NCBI RefSeq assembly: GCF_030816155.1 | Contig: NZ_JAUSXR010000001.1 | Coordinates: 2,604,001 to 2,668,000, forward strand | Source of the DNA: Arthrobacter woluwensis | GTDB lineage: Bacteria > Actinomycetota > Actinomycetes > Actinomycetales > Micrococcaceae | Reading direction: 5' to 3' | Length of the DNA stretch: 64,000 bases | Shown here: piece by piece, positions 26,280 through 35,428 of the stretch | Numbering within the stretch: position 1 is the stretch's first letter | How the letters are laid out: the number at the start of each line of letters is the position of its first letter | The notes under the pieces: generated by a model | Database searches by the model: none | Told to the model about the DNA's origin: nothing | What the model saw: only the letters and a program-made list of their open reading frames with translations | Position numbers and translations under genes: made by a program

Positions 26280-26727
26280 ACTGTCCCTCTCCGCGGACCA
26301 GGATGGACGACGTGGTGGTGGCGACCTTCTCGCCGTCCACGGTCGAGATCTCCGAACGGGTGGTGATCATGGCGCCGCCGCCCATACCGCGGACAGTGTC
26401 CACGTGCAGCTCGGCCACGAGACGGTCCCCGGCGACGATGGGGCGGTGGTGCGCGAAGCGCTGGTCCGCGTGCACGACGCGGGAGAAGTCGATCCCGGAT
26501 TCGGGGTCCTCGATCAGCTGGGCGTCGGCCCGCTGCGCCACGATGATGGCGAAGGTGGGCGGCGCCACCAGATCGGCGTGGCCGAGCGCCTGGGCGGCCT
26601 CGACGTCGAAGTGTGCCGGATGGGTGGCCTTCACGGCGCGGGCGAACTCGCGGACCTTCTCACGGCCCACCTCGTACACCTCGGCGGCCGGGTAGCTGCG
26701 GCCCTGCAGATCGGGATTGATACTCAT
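26278..26727 (-). CDS. FAS1-type MaoC dehydratase partner subunit (HadA-like)
   Basis: A hot-dog domain protein of 149 residues lacking the catalytic D-x4-H motif, as expected for the non-catalytic, substrate-gripping subunit of HadAB-type dehydratases. APPTFAIIVAQ and ADQRFAHHRPIVAGDRL are typical of this N-terminal MaoC domain. First gene of hadA-hadB-murB. TAGGCT (26734-26739 on the complement) ends 6 bases before the ATG, so the operon mRNA is probably leaderless. Confidence 0.87.
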   Translation of the reverse strand: MSINPDLQGRSYPAAEVYEVGREKVREFARAVKATHPAHFDVEAAQALGHADLVAPPTFAIIVAQRADAQLIEDPESGIDFSRVVHADQRFAHHRPIVAGDRLVAELHVDTVRGMGGGAMITTRSEISTVDGEKVATTTSSILVRGEGQ

Positions 26728-26786
26728 GGAACAAGCCTACTTGCCTCACCTAATACGGTAGGTCGGCTGCGTGGCTCACCGAGGTT

Positions 26787-26829
26787 ACAGATGATGCCCG
26801 GAAGAACGCATCTTCCGGGCATCATCTGT
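26787..26829. terminator. Hairpin between the CitE-like unit and hadA
   Basis: Perfect 19-base arms (26787-26805, 26811-26829) with a five-base loop, no T-run. It lies 24 bases after the minus-strand gene ending at 26853 and upstream of the hadA promoter, so it most simply terminates the CitE-like operon. Confidence 0.75.
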
Positions 26830-26852
26830 CACTTCGCGCGCGACGGCGGGGG

Positions 26853-27080
26853 CTACTTCCCCGGGCCGCCCTTGCGGAGTTCGCGGGTGCGGATCACCAT
26901 GCCCACCACGTGGAGCAGGAGACCCACGCCGATGACCGGGAGCGCCCCGATCGCGAGGGGGTTGTTGTGCTTCACCAGGCCGATGATGTTCAGGCCGAGA
27001 CCCACCACCATGAAGCCAAGGGCGCTGAGCACCACGGTCTTGTACACCGTGGACGCGCTCGCCCAGAAGTCACCCAGCAT
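26853..27080 (-). CDS. Small two-span membrane protein
   Basis: Seventy-five residues with two hydrophobic helices (about 13-35 and 43-64) and a basic, Gly-rich C-terminus. It starts 14 bases after the CitE-like gene and shares its terminator, so it is the second gene of that unit. No family is recognised. Confidence 0.6.
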   Translation of the reverse strand: MLGDFWASASTVYKTVVLSALGFMVVGLGLNIIGLVKHNNPLAIGALPVIGVGLLLHVVGMVIRTRELRKGGPGK

Positions 27081-27094
27081 CGAGGAGGCCCGCT

Positions 27095-27955
27095 CTAGAG
27101 CGCCGGGGTGACGCCGAAGGCGGTGGCGAGCTTCATGATCTTCTCCGCGCGGCCCAGGCGGGGCAGGTCGGAGCCGTCACGGATCACGCGGCCGTTGGCC
27201 TCGAAGTCGTTCATGAAGTCGGTGGCCCAGGCGACGTCGGACGGCGTCGGGCTGATGACCTCGTTGATGATGGCCGTCTGGTCCGTGGCGAGGCAGAGCT
27301 TGCCGGTCATGCCCATGGTGACCGTGATGGCGCTCTGCTCGCGCAGGATGGGGTGGTTGCTGCCGACGGTGGGTCCGTCGATGGGGCCCGGCAGGCCGCC
27401 GACGCGGCTCGCGACGACGAGCTTGGCCCGCGGGTAGGCCATGGCCTCCGGGGTCGCCGCCATGCCGGTGTCACGGCGGAAGTCGCCCGAGCCGAACGCC
27501 AGGCGGAAGCAGCCCTGGCCCTTCGCGATGTTGTTGGCCTCTTCGATGCCGACGGCGGACTCCACCAGGGCGATCACGGGGGTCTTGCCGTCCATGCGGT
27601 GGTAGGACTCGGTCACCTGGTCGGCGGACTCCGTCTTCGCGAGCATCACGCCGAGCAGGCCCGGGGTGCCGCGGAGGCCGGCCAGGTCATCGGCCCAGAA
27701 GGGGCTCGTGGCGTCGTTGATGCGGACCCAGGCCTGCCCGCCGGCTTCCAGCCAGCCGCGCACGTTGTCGCGGGCCTCGTCCTTATGCGAGGGGTCCACG
27801 GCGTCCTCGATGTCCAGGATGATGGCGTCCGCGCGGGATGCGGCGGCGTCATCGAAGAGTTCCGTCTTCATGGCGTTGACCAGGAGCCACGAACGGGCGA
27901 TATCCGGGCTGACTTTTCGAGTGGGACGACCAGTGGAAGTGACGGAAGAACTCAT
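27095..27955 (-). CDS. CitE-like HpcH/HpaI aldolase/lyase
   Basis: TIM-barrel C-C lyase of 286 residues in the CitE / malyl-CoA lyase superfamily. ILDIEDAVDPSHKDEAR carries the early acidic residues, WVRIND the substrate Arg, and ALVESAVGIEEA the Mg-binding Glu. The missing CitD/CitF partners mean it is not part of a citrate lyase complex; stand-alone members cleave or form malyl-, citramalyl- or related CoA esters, often in branched-acid or itaconate breakdown. ATG at 27955 is preferred because TACCGT ends 6 bases upstream, giving a leaderless start. Confidence 0.82.
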   Translation of the reverse strand: MSSSVTSTGRPTRKVSPDIARSWLLVNAMKTELFDDAAASRADAIILDIEDAVDPSHKDEARDNVRGWLEAGGQAWVRINDATSPFWADDLAGLRGTPGLLGVMLAKTESADQVTESYHRMDGKTPVIALVESAVGIEEANNIAKGQGCFRLAFGSGDFRRDTGMAATPEAMAYPRAKLVVASRVGGLPGPIDGPTVGSNHPILREQSAITVTMGMTGKLCLATDQTAIINEVISPTPSDVAWATDFMNDFEANGRVIRDGSDLPRLGRAEKIMKLATAFGVTPAL

Positions 27956-28117
27956 GAGAATACGGTACCGGTCCGGGGCCACACCCGCCCAAGCGTTTGT
28001 GGGCCCCGGACAGTCATATCTGGTTTTATTTGACTTTTCTCACAGATTCCGAGCGGCAAGCGTCACCTTGACCCTAGACCGGTATAGCCAGTGGGAGCGG
28101 CCGCACCGGCCCGACGG

Positions 28118-29092
28118 CTACGGGATGAACTCGCCCCGCGCCGTGATCCAGAGCCGGTACCACTGCAGCCGGTCCATCCGTTCGGCCACCGCGATCGCGT
28201 CGCCGCAGGCCGCGATGCGGCCGGGGTTCGTGGTGCCGATCACCGGGGAGATGCGGGCCGGGTGCTTCATGAGCCAGCCGAGCAGCACGGACTCCGGCGC
28301 CACGCCGAACTCAGCGGCGAGCTCCTGGACCAGTTCCGCCGTCGCGCGGTCCGCGTCGCTGAGATCCTGAACCGGCACTCCCCCGGTGTAGCGGCCGTTG
28401 GCCAGCGAACCGTAGGCCTGCAGCTCGATGCCGCGGCTCATGCAGTGCTCGAGCGTGCCGTGCGGGAACGGGTTGCCGGCGCCCTGGCGATGGTTCACCG
28501 TGACGGTCGAATCCAGCCAGTCGCGGGTGCCGAGGCTCATCTCGAGCTGATTCGCGACCAGCGGGGTGGAGAGCGCATCCTGAAGGTGGTCCATCTGCGC
28601 CGTGGACATGTTGGAGACGCCCAGCGCCTTGATGCGGCCGTCCGCGAGGAGTTCGCGCACCGCGCGGGCGGCCTCTTCGCGGTTGAGCAGCGGGTCCGGC
28701 CGGTGGAACAGGAGCGTGTCCAGATGGTCGGTCCGGAGCCGGCTCAGGATGCCCTCGACGCGCTCCATGATGGAGTCGTAGCTGAGGTCGTAGTAGTTGT
28801 TGAGGCCGTTCTCGTGAAGCCGGATGCCGCATTTGCTCTGCAGGAGGATCCGGTCCCGCAGCTCGGGCCGCGCCGCCAGGACCTCGCCGAACACGGCCTC
28901 GGCCTTGCCGAAGCGGTAGATGTCCGCGTGATCGAACAGCTCGACGCCGATCGCCAGGGCCGCGTCGATGACCTCGGACGCCTGCGCCACGTCCGCCTCG
29001 GTGTACGGCGTGGGCTCCCAGGCGCCGCCGAGTCCCATGCAGCCGTAGATGATCCGGCCCATGCCGGACCCGTGTTCTGTGTTCTGGCTCAT
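28118..29092 (-). CDS. Aldo/keto reductase (YdhF-like)
   Basis: NADPH-dependent carbonyl reductase of 324 residues. The catalytic tetrad is visible: Asp and Tyr in FDHADIYRFGKAE, Lys in LLQSKCGI, His in LLFHRPDPLL. The C-terminal VIGTTNPGRIAA is the cofactor phosphate site. Closest in style to E. coli YdhF. Substrate unknown; no metabolic partner is adjacent. Confidence 0.92.
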   Translation of the reverse strand: MSQNTEHGSGMGRIIYGCMGLGGAWEPTPYTEADVAQASEVIDAALAIGVELFDHADIYRFGKAEAVFGEVLAARPELRDRILLQSKCGIRLHENGLNNYYDLSYDSIMERVEGILSRLRTDHLDTLLFHRPDPLLNREEAARAVRELLADGRIKALGVSNMSTAQMDHLQDALSTPLVANQLEMSLGTRDWLDSTVTVNHRQGAGNPFPHGTLEHCMSRGIELQAYGSLANGRYTGGVPVQDLSDADRATAELVQELAAEFGVAPESVLLGWLMKHPARISPVIGTTNPGRIAACGDAIAVAERMDRLQWYRLWITARGEFIP

Positions 29093-29165
29093 ACCGGAAC
29101 TCTTTCACGGCCCGCCGCGACGCCGCCAGTCACGGCAAGCGCCTGAACATCGGCGCGCGGACGGC

Positions 29166-30761
29166 TCAGTCCGCCTTGGGCATCACCATGGTGCGCAGGT
29201 CGAGCTGGCGCAGCACATGGTCCGCCACCTCGGGATCCATGCCGAGTTCCTTGCGGGCCACGAGCACCTCCTGGCGGGCCGCGTCGAGGGCGATGGTCTG
29301 CGCCGCCACCATGAGCTCGCGGCCCTTGGCGAAGCGTTCGCGCAGATCATCGGGGACGCCTTTGCCCGGGTGCTCCGGATGGGCGCCCTGGAGTTCCAGG
29401 TGCAGGGACTTGAAGCGCTTGGCCATCAGAGCCTGCTGCTCGGGTGTGAGCTGGTTGACGAGTTCGCTCTCCTTGAGCGCCAGCATGGCGGCCTTCTGCG
29501 CCCGGCGGCCGAGCATACGGGTGGCCTCCTTCTCCTCGGCGCCGTCGTCCTGGGCCTTGAGCACCTTCATGAGGGCCGGCAGCGTCAGGCCGGGGAGCAC
29601 GAGCGTCACCAGGAGCACGGCGCAGGCGGTCACCAGGATCTGGTCGCGGGCCGGGAAGGCCGAGCCGTCGTCGAGCACCAGCGGCAGAGCGAGTGCCAGG
29701 GCGAGGGTGGCCAGACCGCGCATGCCGCTGTAGCTGAGGATGATGACGTCCTTGAGCATCCCCACCCAGTCGCCGCGATACAGCGACCGCCGCGTGGACA
29801 GATAGAGCCACATCCACAGGAACCGGACCGCCACCACCACGGCGCAGACCGCGATGGCCGCCGGGACCATCTCGAAGATCCCGGCGCCTTCGTGCTGGAT
29901 GACCTGACGGATGTCGAGGCCTACCAGGCCGAACGCCAGGCCGGTGGCCAGCAGCTCCACCACATCCCAGAACGCCGCCTGGCTCACGCGCTCCGAGGCG
30001 TCCTCCGGCCGCGCGTGCCGCTTCATCTCCAGTGCCACGACCACGACGGCGATGACGCCCGACGCGTGCACCTCTTCCGCCAGGATGTACGCGGCGAAGG
30101 GGACCACCAGGCTCACGGCGGTGCGCGCGACACCCGCGGTGACGAGCCAGGTGACGAGTTTGGCCGCGTAGCCCATGACCACGCCGATGATCACGGCGAG
30201 CACGATGCCCAGGAGGAATTTCGGCACCAGGCTCGCGTCGAGGTTCCGCCCGGCCAGGGTCGCGGCGACGGCGGCCTGGAAGATCACGATCGCGGCCGCG
30301 TCGTTGAACAGGCCCTCGCTCTGCAGGATGTTCATGAGCTTGCGGGGCATGTGGACCTTGCCGGCCACGGACTCGACCGCGACCGGGTCCGGCGGGGCCA
30401 CCATGGCTCCGAGGGCGATGGCCGCGGGGATGCCGATGCCCGGGATGAGGAGCCAGGCTGCCCCGGCCACGAACACCGTGGTCACCACCACGAGCCCGAC
30501 GGCGAGCCACAGCAGGGTGCGCCAGCGCAGCTGGAACACCTGCCACGAACTGCGCTGCGCCGTCGCGAAGAGCAAGGGCGGGAGGAAGATCGGGAGGATC
30601 AGCTCGGGGTCGATCGCCAGTTCGGGGAACCCGGGGATGAAGGTCATCACCATGGCCATGAGCAGCATGAGGACCGGGTACGGGAGTTTCAGGCGGTCCC
30701 CGAGGCCGACGGCGAGCACCGTGGCGAAGAGCAATCCGACGATGAGTGCGAGCTGTTCCAT
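29166..30761 (-). CDS. CPA1-family Na+/H+ antiporter
   Basis: Monovalent cation/proton exchanger of 531 residues with about 12 spans and a cytoplasmic tail from roughly residue 400 to the end. MVAPPDPVAVES and SEGLFNDAAAIVIF hold the ion-binding Asp residues of NhaP/NHE-type exchangers. The Glu/Lys-rich C-terminal domain probably regulates pH response. ATG at 30761 gives the hydrophobic first helix directly; much longer upstream frames would read through the palindromic repeat and are unlikely. It diverges from the globin gene across a 107-base region almost wholly occupied by repeat B copy 1. Confidence 0.92.
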   Translation of the reverse strand: MEQLALIVGLLFATVLAVGLGDRLKLPYPVLMLLMAMVMTFIPGFPELAIDPELILPIFLPPLLFATAQRSSWQVFQLRWRTLLWLAVGLVVVTTVFVAGAAWLLIPGIGIPAAIALGAMVAPPDPVAVESVAGKVHMPRKLMNILQSEGLFNDAAAIVIFQAAVAATLAGRNLDASLVPKFLLGIVLAVIIGVVMGYAAKLVTWLVTAGVARTAVSLVVPFAAYILAEEVHASGVIAVVVVALEMKRHARPEDASERVSQAAFWDVVELLATGLAFGLVGLDIRQVIQHEGAGIFEMVPAAIAVCAVVVAVRFLWMWLYLSTRRSLYRGDWVGMLKDVIILSYSGMRGLATLALALALPLVLDDGSAFPARDQILVTACAVLLVTLVLPGLTLPALMKVLKAQDDGAEEKEATRMLGRRAQKAAMLALKESELVNQLTPEQQALMAKRFKSLHLELQGAHPEHPGKGVPDDLRERFAKGRELMVAAQTIALDAARQEVLVARKELGMDPEVADHVLRQLDLRTMVMPKAD

Positions 30762-30777
30762 GCCGCCATTGTTCCAT

Positions 30778-30853
30778 CCGCCGAGTTCGGGGGATCCGTC
30801 CGTTGGCGGGGCCTGCAGACCCCGATCTCGGCAGGATCCCCCGAACTCGGCGG
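30778..30853. repeat. Palindromic repeat family B, copy 1, in a divergent promoter region
   Basis: Two perfect 20-base arms (CCGCCGAGTTCGGGGGATCC and complement) enclose 36 bases that contain an inner GGGG-CCTGCAGA-CCCC hairpin. The second copy (31341) is 76 bases long too and 67 of 76 bases identical, in the same orientation. The arms end 4 bases from the putative antiporter -10 and 3 bases from the globin -10. Confidence 0.9.
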
Positions 30854-30856
30854 GAG

Positions 30857-30862
30857 TATCGT
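30857..30862 (+). promoter_or_regulatory. Globin -10 element (leaderless start)
   Basis: TATCGT ends 6 bases before the ATG. The -35 position, 17 bases further upstream, coincides with GGATCC, the inner edge of the right arm of repeat B. Confidence 0.5.
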
Positions 30863-30868
30863 GCTCGT

Positions 30869-31336
30869 ATGGGCACCGATCATTCCCCGTCCGTCTTCGA
30901 CGCAGCGGGCGGCTTCGACGGCCTGCTCGCCCTCGCGGAGGCCTGGCACCGGCGGGTGCTGGACGACGCCGTCGTGAGTCATGCTTTCCGGAACGGGGCC
31001 AGACCTGATCACACACCACGCCTGGCGGCCTACTGGGCCGAGTCCCTGGGCGGACCGAAGCTCTACTCCGAGGCCTTCGGGGACCAGAGTTCAGTGGTCC
31101 GCCTGCACAGCGGGAACGGAGAACACGAGGAGATGAACGCCCGGGCCGTCGCCTGTTTCGATCAGGCTCTGGAGGACGCGGGGCTGGCATCCGATGAACG
31201 GCTGCGGCGGACGCTGCACGACTACTTCACCTGGGCCACCACGGTGGACATGTACCGCTACCACCGGAGCGCGGACGAGGTCCCCTCCGGGCTGCGGATG
31301 CCACAGTGGTCCTGGGACGGGTTGGTGGAACCCTGA
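30869..31336 (+). CDS. Group II truncated haemoglobin
   Basis: Short 2-on-2 globin of 155 residues. HTPRLAAYWAESLGGPKLYSE and RLHSGNGEHEEMNARAVACF match the TrHb2 E-to-F helix region including the haem-proximal His, and FTWATTVDMYRY the C-terminal helix. TrHbO-type globins handle O2 and reactive nitrogen species or assist respiration at low oxygen. The gene is enclosed between two copies of the same palindromic repeat, 15 bases before its ATG and 4 bases after its stop. Leaderless initiation is likely. Confidence 0.88.
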   Translation: MGTDHSPSVFDAAGGFDGLLALAEAWHRRVLDDAVVSHAFRNGARPDHTPRLAAYWAESLGGPKLYSEAFGDQSSVVRLHSGNGEHEEMNARAVACFDQALEDAGLASDERLRRTLHDYFTWATTVDMYRYHRSADEVPSGLRMPQWSWDGLVEP

Positions 31337-31340
31337 CAGA

Positions 31341-31416
31341 CCGCCGAGTTCGGGGGATCCGTCCGGAGACGGGGCTTGCAGGCCCCGGTCCCGGTACGAT
31401 CCCCCGAACTCGGCGG
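31341..31416. repeat. Palindromic repeat family B, copy 2
   Basis: Same 20-base left arm as copy 1 and a 19-base complementary right arm. The inner hairpin is now GGGGC-TTGCAG-GCCCC: the changed bases preserve or extend pairing, as expected if the folded structure matters. It sits between convergent globin and ABC-ATPase genes. Confidence 0.9.
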
Positions 31417-31447
31417 TGAGTCATGCATTCAGGTCAGGCATTCAGAC

Positions 31448-33163
31448 TCAGGAACCCAGCCCCGCCCGGTACGCCTTGCGCCGGGCCGCCTGCTCGTCCG
31501 GATCCGGCACGGGCAGCGAGGCGATGAGCCGCTTGGTGTACTCCTGGCTCGGGTGACCCATGATCTGGCTGCCGATGCCCTGTTCCACGAGCCGGCCCTT
31601 GAGCAGCACGCCCACCCAGTGGGAGAGCATGTCCACCACCGCCAGGTCGTGGCTGATGAAGAGCGCCGCGAAACCGTATTCCTCCTGGATGTCCCGGAAG
31701 AGTTCCAGGACCTTCGCCTGCACGGAGACGTCCAGGGCGGAGGTCGGCTCATCCGCGATCACGAGCGGCGGGTTCAGGGCCAGGGACCGCGCGAGCGAGG
31801 CCCTCTGCCGCTGGCCACCCGAGAGCTCGTGCGGGTACCGGGACGCGTACGACGCCGGCAGCTGCACCGATTCGAGCAGCTCACCGACGCGCTTGCGCGC
31901 CTCTGCCGCGCTCGGCTTCCGGTGGATGATGAGCGGCTCGGCGATGCACTCCCCGATGGTGAGGTGCGGGTTGAACGACGCCGCCGGGTCCTGGAACACG
32001 AACCCGATGTCCTTGCGGAGCGGCTTGAAGTTCTTCTCGCGGAACCCGACCATCTCCTGCCCGAACACCGTCAGGCTGCCGCCCGTGACCCGGTTCAGGC
32101 CCGCGATCGCACGGCCGATGGTGGACTTGCCGGAACCCGACTCGCCCACCAGGCCGAAGACCTCGCGCTCCCGGATGGTGAAGCTGACGTCGTCCACGGC
32201 CTTGAACCCCGGGCGGCCGAAGCGACCCGGGAACTCGATGCTCAGGCCCTTCGCCTCCACGAGGATCCTGCCGTCCTGGTGCAGCCGCCCCTCGGCCCCC
32301 TCCGATGCGGAGTTCCGTCCCAGGTGCGGCACCGCGGCCAGCAGGTCCTTGGTGTAGTCCTGTTTCGGCTCGGCGAACAGGGTACGGACCGGCGCCTCCT
32401 CCACGACGTCGCCGCGGTACATGACCACCACCCGGTCGGCCAGGTCCGCCACCACGCCCATGTTGTGCGTGATGAGCACGATCGAGGTGCCGTAGTCGTC
32501 CCGGAGTTCCCGCAGGAGCTCGAGGATCTCCGCCTGCACGGTGACATCGAGCGCTGTGGTGGGCTCGTCCGCCACGATCAGACCGGGATCCAACGCGAGC
32601 GCCGCGGCGATGACCACGCGCTGCTTCTGGCCACCGGAGAGCTGGTGGGGGTAATAGTCCACCCGGACTTCGGGCTCCGGGATGCCGACCTTGCGCAGGG
32701 CTTCCACCGCACGGGCCTTGGCGTCCTTGGCCGAGACCTTCTGCCCGTCGCGGGCGTGGGCCCGGATGCCCTCGGCGATCTGCCAGCCGATGGTGAACAC
32801 CGGGTTCAGGGCCGTCGACGGCTCCTGGAACACCATCGCCACGTCCCGGCCGCGGATCCTCCGCAGTTCGGCCGGGCTGACGCTGACCACGTTCCGGCCG
32901 TTGATGAGCACGGCTCCCTGGCTCGTGGCCGTCTCGGGCAGGAGGCCCAGGATGGTCCGCGCCGTCACGGTCTTGCCGGAGCCGGACTCGCCGACGATCG
33001 CGAGGACCTCGCCCGGACGCACTTCCAGACTGACGTCCTTCACCGCGTGGACGTCCCCGCCGTCGGTGGCGAACGTGACGTTCAGGTGCGCGATGTCCAG
33101 GACCGCGGCCCCACTGTCCTGCTGCGCGGGACCGGTCGCCCCGCGATGTGCTGCCGCGTTCAT
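31448..33163 (-). CDS. Fused double ATPase of a peptide/nickel-type ABC importer (DppD-DppF)
   Basis: Two complete nucleotide-binding domains in one chain of 571 residues. The first (about 20-275) has GESGSGKT, signature LSGGQKQRV and [11 protein letters not shown]. The second (about 295-560) has [17 protein letters not shown] and [11 protein letters not shown]. Each is followed by an oligopeptide-family C-terminal motif. It overlaps dppC by four bases and is the last gene of the SBP-dppB-dppC-dppDF operon. It powers uptake of peptides or a related solute. Confidence 0.96.
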   Translation of the reverse strand: MNAAAHRGATGPAQQDSGAAVLDIAHLNVTFATDGGDVHAVKDVSLEVRPGEVLAIVGESGSGKTVTARTILGLLPETATSQGAVLINGRNVVSVSPAELRRIRGRDVAMVFQEPSTALNPVFTIGWQIAEGIRAHARDGQKVSAKDAKARAVEALRKVGIPEPEVRVDYYPHQLSGGQKQRVVIAAALALDPGLIVADEPTTALDVTVQAEILELLRELRDDYGTSIVLITHNMGVVADLADRVVVMYRGDVVEEAPVRTLFAEPKQDYTKDLLAAVPHLGRNSASEGAEGRLHQDGRILVEAKGLSIEFPGRFGRPGFKAVDDVSFTIREREVFGLVGESGSGKSTIGRAIAGLNRVTGGSLTVFGQEMVGFREKNFKPLRKDIGFVFQDPAASFNPHLTIGECIAEPLIIHRKPSAAEARKRVGELLESVQLPASYASRYPHELSGGQRQRASLARSLALNPPLVIADEPTSALDVSVQAKVLELFRDIQEEYGFAALFISHDLAVVDMLSHWVGVLLKGRLVEQGIGSQIMGHPSQEYTKRLIASLPVPDPDEQAARRKAYRAGLGS

Positions 33164-34212
33164 GCGGTGGCTTCCTTTCCGTTCGAACCCGGAGCGCTCT
33201 GGGCGCCCTGTGCGGAGCCGGCGACGGCGGCGCGGGCCTTGCCCGTGCGGCCCGGCCTGCGGCGTCCGCGCAGTCGCGGGTCGTTGAGATCGTTCATGCT
33301 CTCACCCATGAGCGTGAGGCCCAGGACGGTCAGCACGATGGCGGCGCCCGGGAAGACGCCGGTCCACCAGATCCCGGAGGAGGCGTCGGACATCGCCTTG
33401 TTGAGGTCGAAGCCCCACTCGGCCGCAGACGTCGGTTCGATGCCGAAGCCCAGGAAGCCCAGACCGGCCAGGGTCAGGATGGCCTCCGAGGAGTTCAGCG
33501 TGAAGATGAGCGGCAGGGTGCGGGTGGCGTTCTTGAAGATGTGGCGGCCCATGATGCGCCACGGGGACGCGCCCACCACCTTGGCGGACTCCACGAACGG
33601 CTCGGCCTTGAGACGGATGGTCTCGGCACGGATCACGCGGAAGTACTGCGGCACGAACACCACGGTGATGGAGAACGCACAGGCGAGCACACCGCCCCAG
33701 AAGCTGGACTGGCCGTGGCTGATCACGATCGACATGACGATGGCGAGCAGCAGGGACGGGAAGGCGTAGATCGCGTCGGCGATGACCACGAGGATCCGGT
33801 CCACCCAGCCGCCGAGGTACCCGCTGAGCAGGCCCAGCAGGACGCCGAGCACGAGGGACAGCGCGACCGACACGAGGATCACGATCACCGCGGTCTGGGA
33901 GCCCCACACCGCACGGGAGAAGACGTCGTAGCCACCGACCGTGGTGCCCCACAGGTGTTTGCCACCCGGGGCGGCCTGGGCCGGGAAGGTCCCGTCGGCG
34001 TCGGAGATCTGGGAGTAACCGTACGGCGCGATCACCGGCGCCAGCAGGGCCACGAGGACGAAGAGCACCGTGAGCGCGGTGCCCAGCACGAGCATGCCGC
34101 GCTGGAGGCCGACGCTCTGACGCAGATGGGAGATGACGGGAAGGCGGCGCAGCCACGAGCCGCGCTGAGGAAGCTGCGGCGCGGGGGCCGGCGTCGTCGG
34201 TGTTGCAGACAT
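33160..34212 (-). CDS. ABC importer inner-membrane permease (DppC-type)
   Basis: A permease of 350 residues with an N-terminal OppC extension, six spans and the EAA loop region VVGASPWRIMGRHIFKN that contacts the ATPase. ATG at 34212 overlaps the dppB stop (TGATG) and gives the family's N-terminus; upstream in-frame starts would lie inside dppB. Both neighbouring overlaps show tight coupling. Confidence 0.94.
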   Translation of the reverse strand: MSATPTTPAPAPQLPQRGSWLRRLPVISHLRQSVGLQRGMLVLGTALTVLFVLVALLAPVIAPYGYSQISDADGTFPAQAAPGGKHLWGTTVGGYDVFSRAVWGSQTAVIVILVSVALSLVLGVLLGLLSGYLGGWVDRILVVIADAIYAFPSLLLAIVMSIVISHGQSSFWGGVLACAFSITVVFVPQYFRVIRAETIRLKAEPFVESAKVVGASPWRIMGRHIFKNATRTLPLIFTLNSSEAILTLAGLGFLGFGIEPTSAAEWGFDLNKAMSDASSGIWWTGVFPGAAIVLTVLGLTLMGESMNDLNDPRLRGRRRPGRTGKARAAVAGSAQGAQSAPGSNGKEATA

Positions 34213-35297
34213 CAGTACCTCACCCGGGGGTCGATGATGGCGGCCACGATGTCCACCACGAAGTTGGTCACGGCCACGATCACGGCGAGCAGCATCACGA
34301 TGCCCTGCACGGCCACGAAGTCGCGGGCGGTCAGGTACTGCGCCAGCTGGTAGCCCAGGCCCTTCCACTCGAACGTCGTCTCCGTGAGGACCGCGCCGCC
34401 CAGCATCATGGCGATCTGAAGGCCCATCACGGTGACGATCGGGATCAGCGCGGGCTTGTAGGCGTGCTTGGTGACGAGCCGGAACTCGCTCACGCCGCGG
34501 GATCGCCCAGCCTCCACGTAGTCCTTCCCGAGCGTGCCGATCAGGTTGGTGCGGACCAGCCGCAGGAAGATGCCCGCGGTCAGCAGGCCGAGGGCGATGG
34601 CCGGGAGGATCGCGTGCTTGACCACGTCACCGAAGGCGTCGAGGTTGCCGCTGCGCAGGGCGTCCAGCCAGTAGATGCCGGTGGGCGCCGCGAGCTGACT
34701 CATGGCGAGTTCCGTGGTGGTCGAGGCGCGTCCGGAGACCGGCAGCCAGCCGAGTGCCACGGAGAAGGTGAGCTTGAGCAGCAGGCCCGCGAAGAACACG
34801 GGGGTGGCGTAGCCCAGGATGGCGAAGAAGCGCAGGATGGCGTCCGGCGCCTTGTCCCGTTTGTGGGCGGCGATCATGCCGAGCGGGATGCCGATCAGCA
34901 AGGCCACCACGAGGGCGTTGAAGGTCAGTTCGAGAGTCGCGGTGCCGAAGGTCGCGAGCATCTCCGCGACGGGCCGGCGGTCCGAGATGGTGGTGCCGAA
35001 GTTACCCGTGGCGATCTGGCCGAGGTATTCGAAGTACTGGACGAGGATGGGCCGGTCGTAGCCGGCCTCATGGATCCTGGCGTCGAGCTGGTCCTGCGGC
35101 AGGCGTCCGCCCAGTGCCGCGGTGATGGGGTCGCCGGTGACCCGCATGAGGAAGAAGACCAGGGTGACCAGGATGAAGATCGTGGGGAAGATGAGCAGGA
35201 AGCGGACCAGGATGTACCGGCCCACTCCCCCGCTGCTCCGGGGGGAGACAGCGGGGCTGAGCGCCTCGGGCGACTCAGCTTCGATGATGGAAGACAT
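34212..35297 (-). CDS. ABC importer inner-membrane permease (DppB-type)
   Basis: A permease of 361 residues. YILVRFLLIFPTIFILVTLVFFLMR is the canonical first helix of the DppB/NikB group, and the EAA loop is EAGRSRGVSEFRLVTKHAYK. A polar extension of about 25 residues precedes the first helix. It is separated from the binding-protein gene by 131 bases holding a hairpin, which would let the binding protein be made in excess. Confidence 0.95.
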   Translation of the reverse strand: MSSIIEAESPEALSPAVSPRSSGGVGRYILVRFLLIFPTIFILVTLVFFLMRVTGDPITAALGGRLPQDQLDARIHEAGYDRPILVQYFEYLGQIATGNFGTTISDRRPVAEMLATFGTATLELTFNALVVALLIGIPLGMIAAHKRDKAPDAILRFFAILGYATPVFFAGLLLKLTFSVALGWLPVSGRASTTTELAMSQLAAPTGIYWLDALRSGNLDAFGDVVKHAILPAIALGLLTAGIFLRLVRTNLIGTLGKDYVEAGRSRGVSEFRLVTKHAYKPALIPIVTVMGLQIAMMLGGAVLTETTFEWKGLGYQLAQYLTARDFVAVQGIVMLLAVIVAVTNFVVDIVAAIIDPRVRY

Positions 35298-35382
35298 GGG
35301 GAACCTTGCGTCGAGATGTGCGTGACCGTGCCGGGGACAGCAGCCCCGGCCACCGGGCGGCGGTCAGAGGCTGACAGCCGAA

Positions 35383-35424
35383 ACGGCAGAAGGCCGGGAA
35401 TGAAGCTTCCCGGCCCCCTGCCGT
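35383..35424 (-). terminator. Attenuator-like hairpin between binding protein and permease genes
   Basis: The arms ACGGCAG-AGGCCGGGAA and their near-complement flank TGAAGC just after the binding-protein stop. There is no strong T-run on the minus strand, so partial termination is the likely effect. Confidence 0.6.
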
Positions 35425-35428
35425 CGTG

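Noticed and set aside
25811..26727. Mycolic-acid FAS-II dehydratase (HadBC) identity
   Set aside because: No other mycolate genes are seen and the rest of the window suggests Micrococcaceae, which lack mycolic acids; a general HadAB-like call is safer.
29166..31190. A 674-residue version of the antiporter with a long N-terminus
   Set aside because: The extension would be translated from palindromic repeat B and antisense globin sequence; the shorter start gives the family N-terminus.
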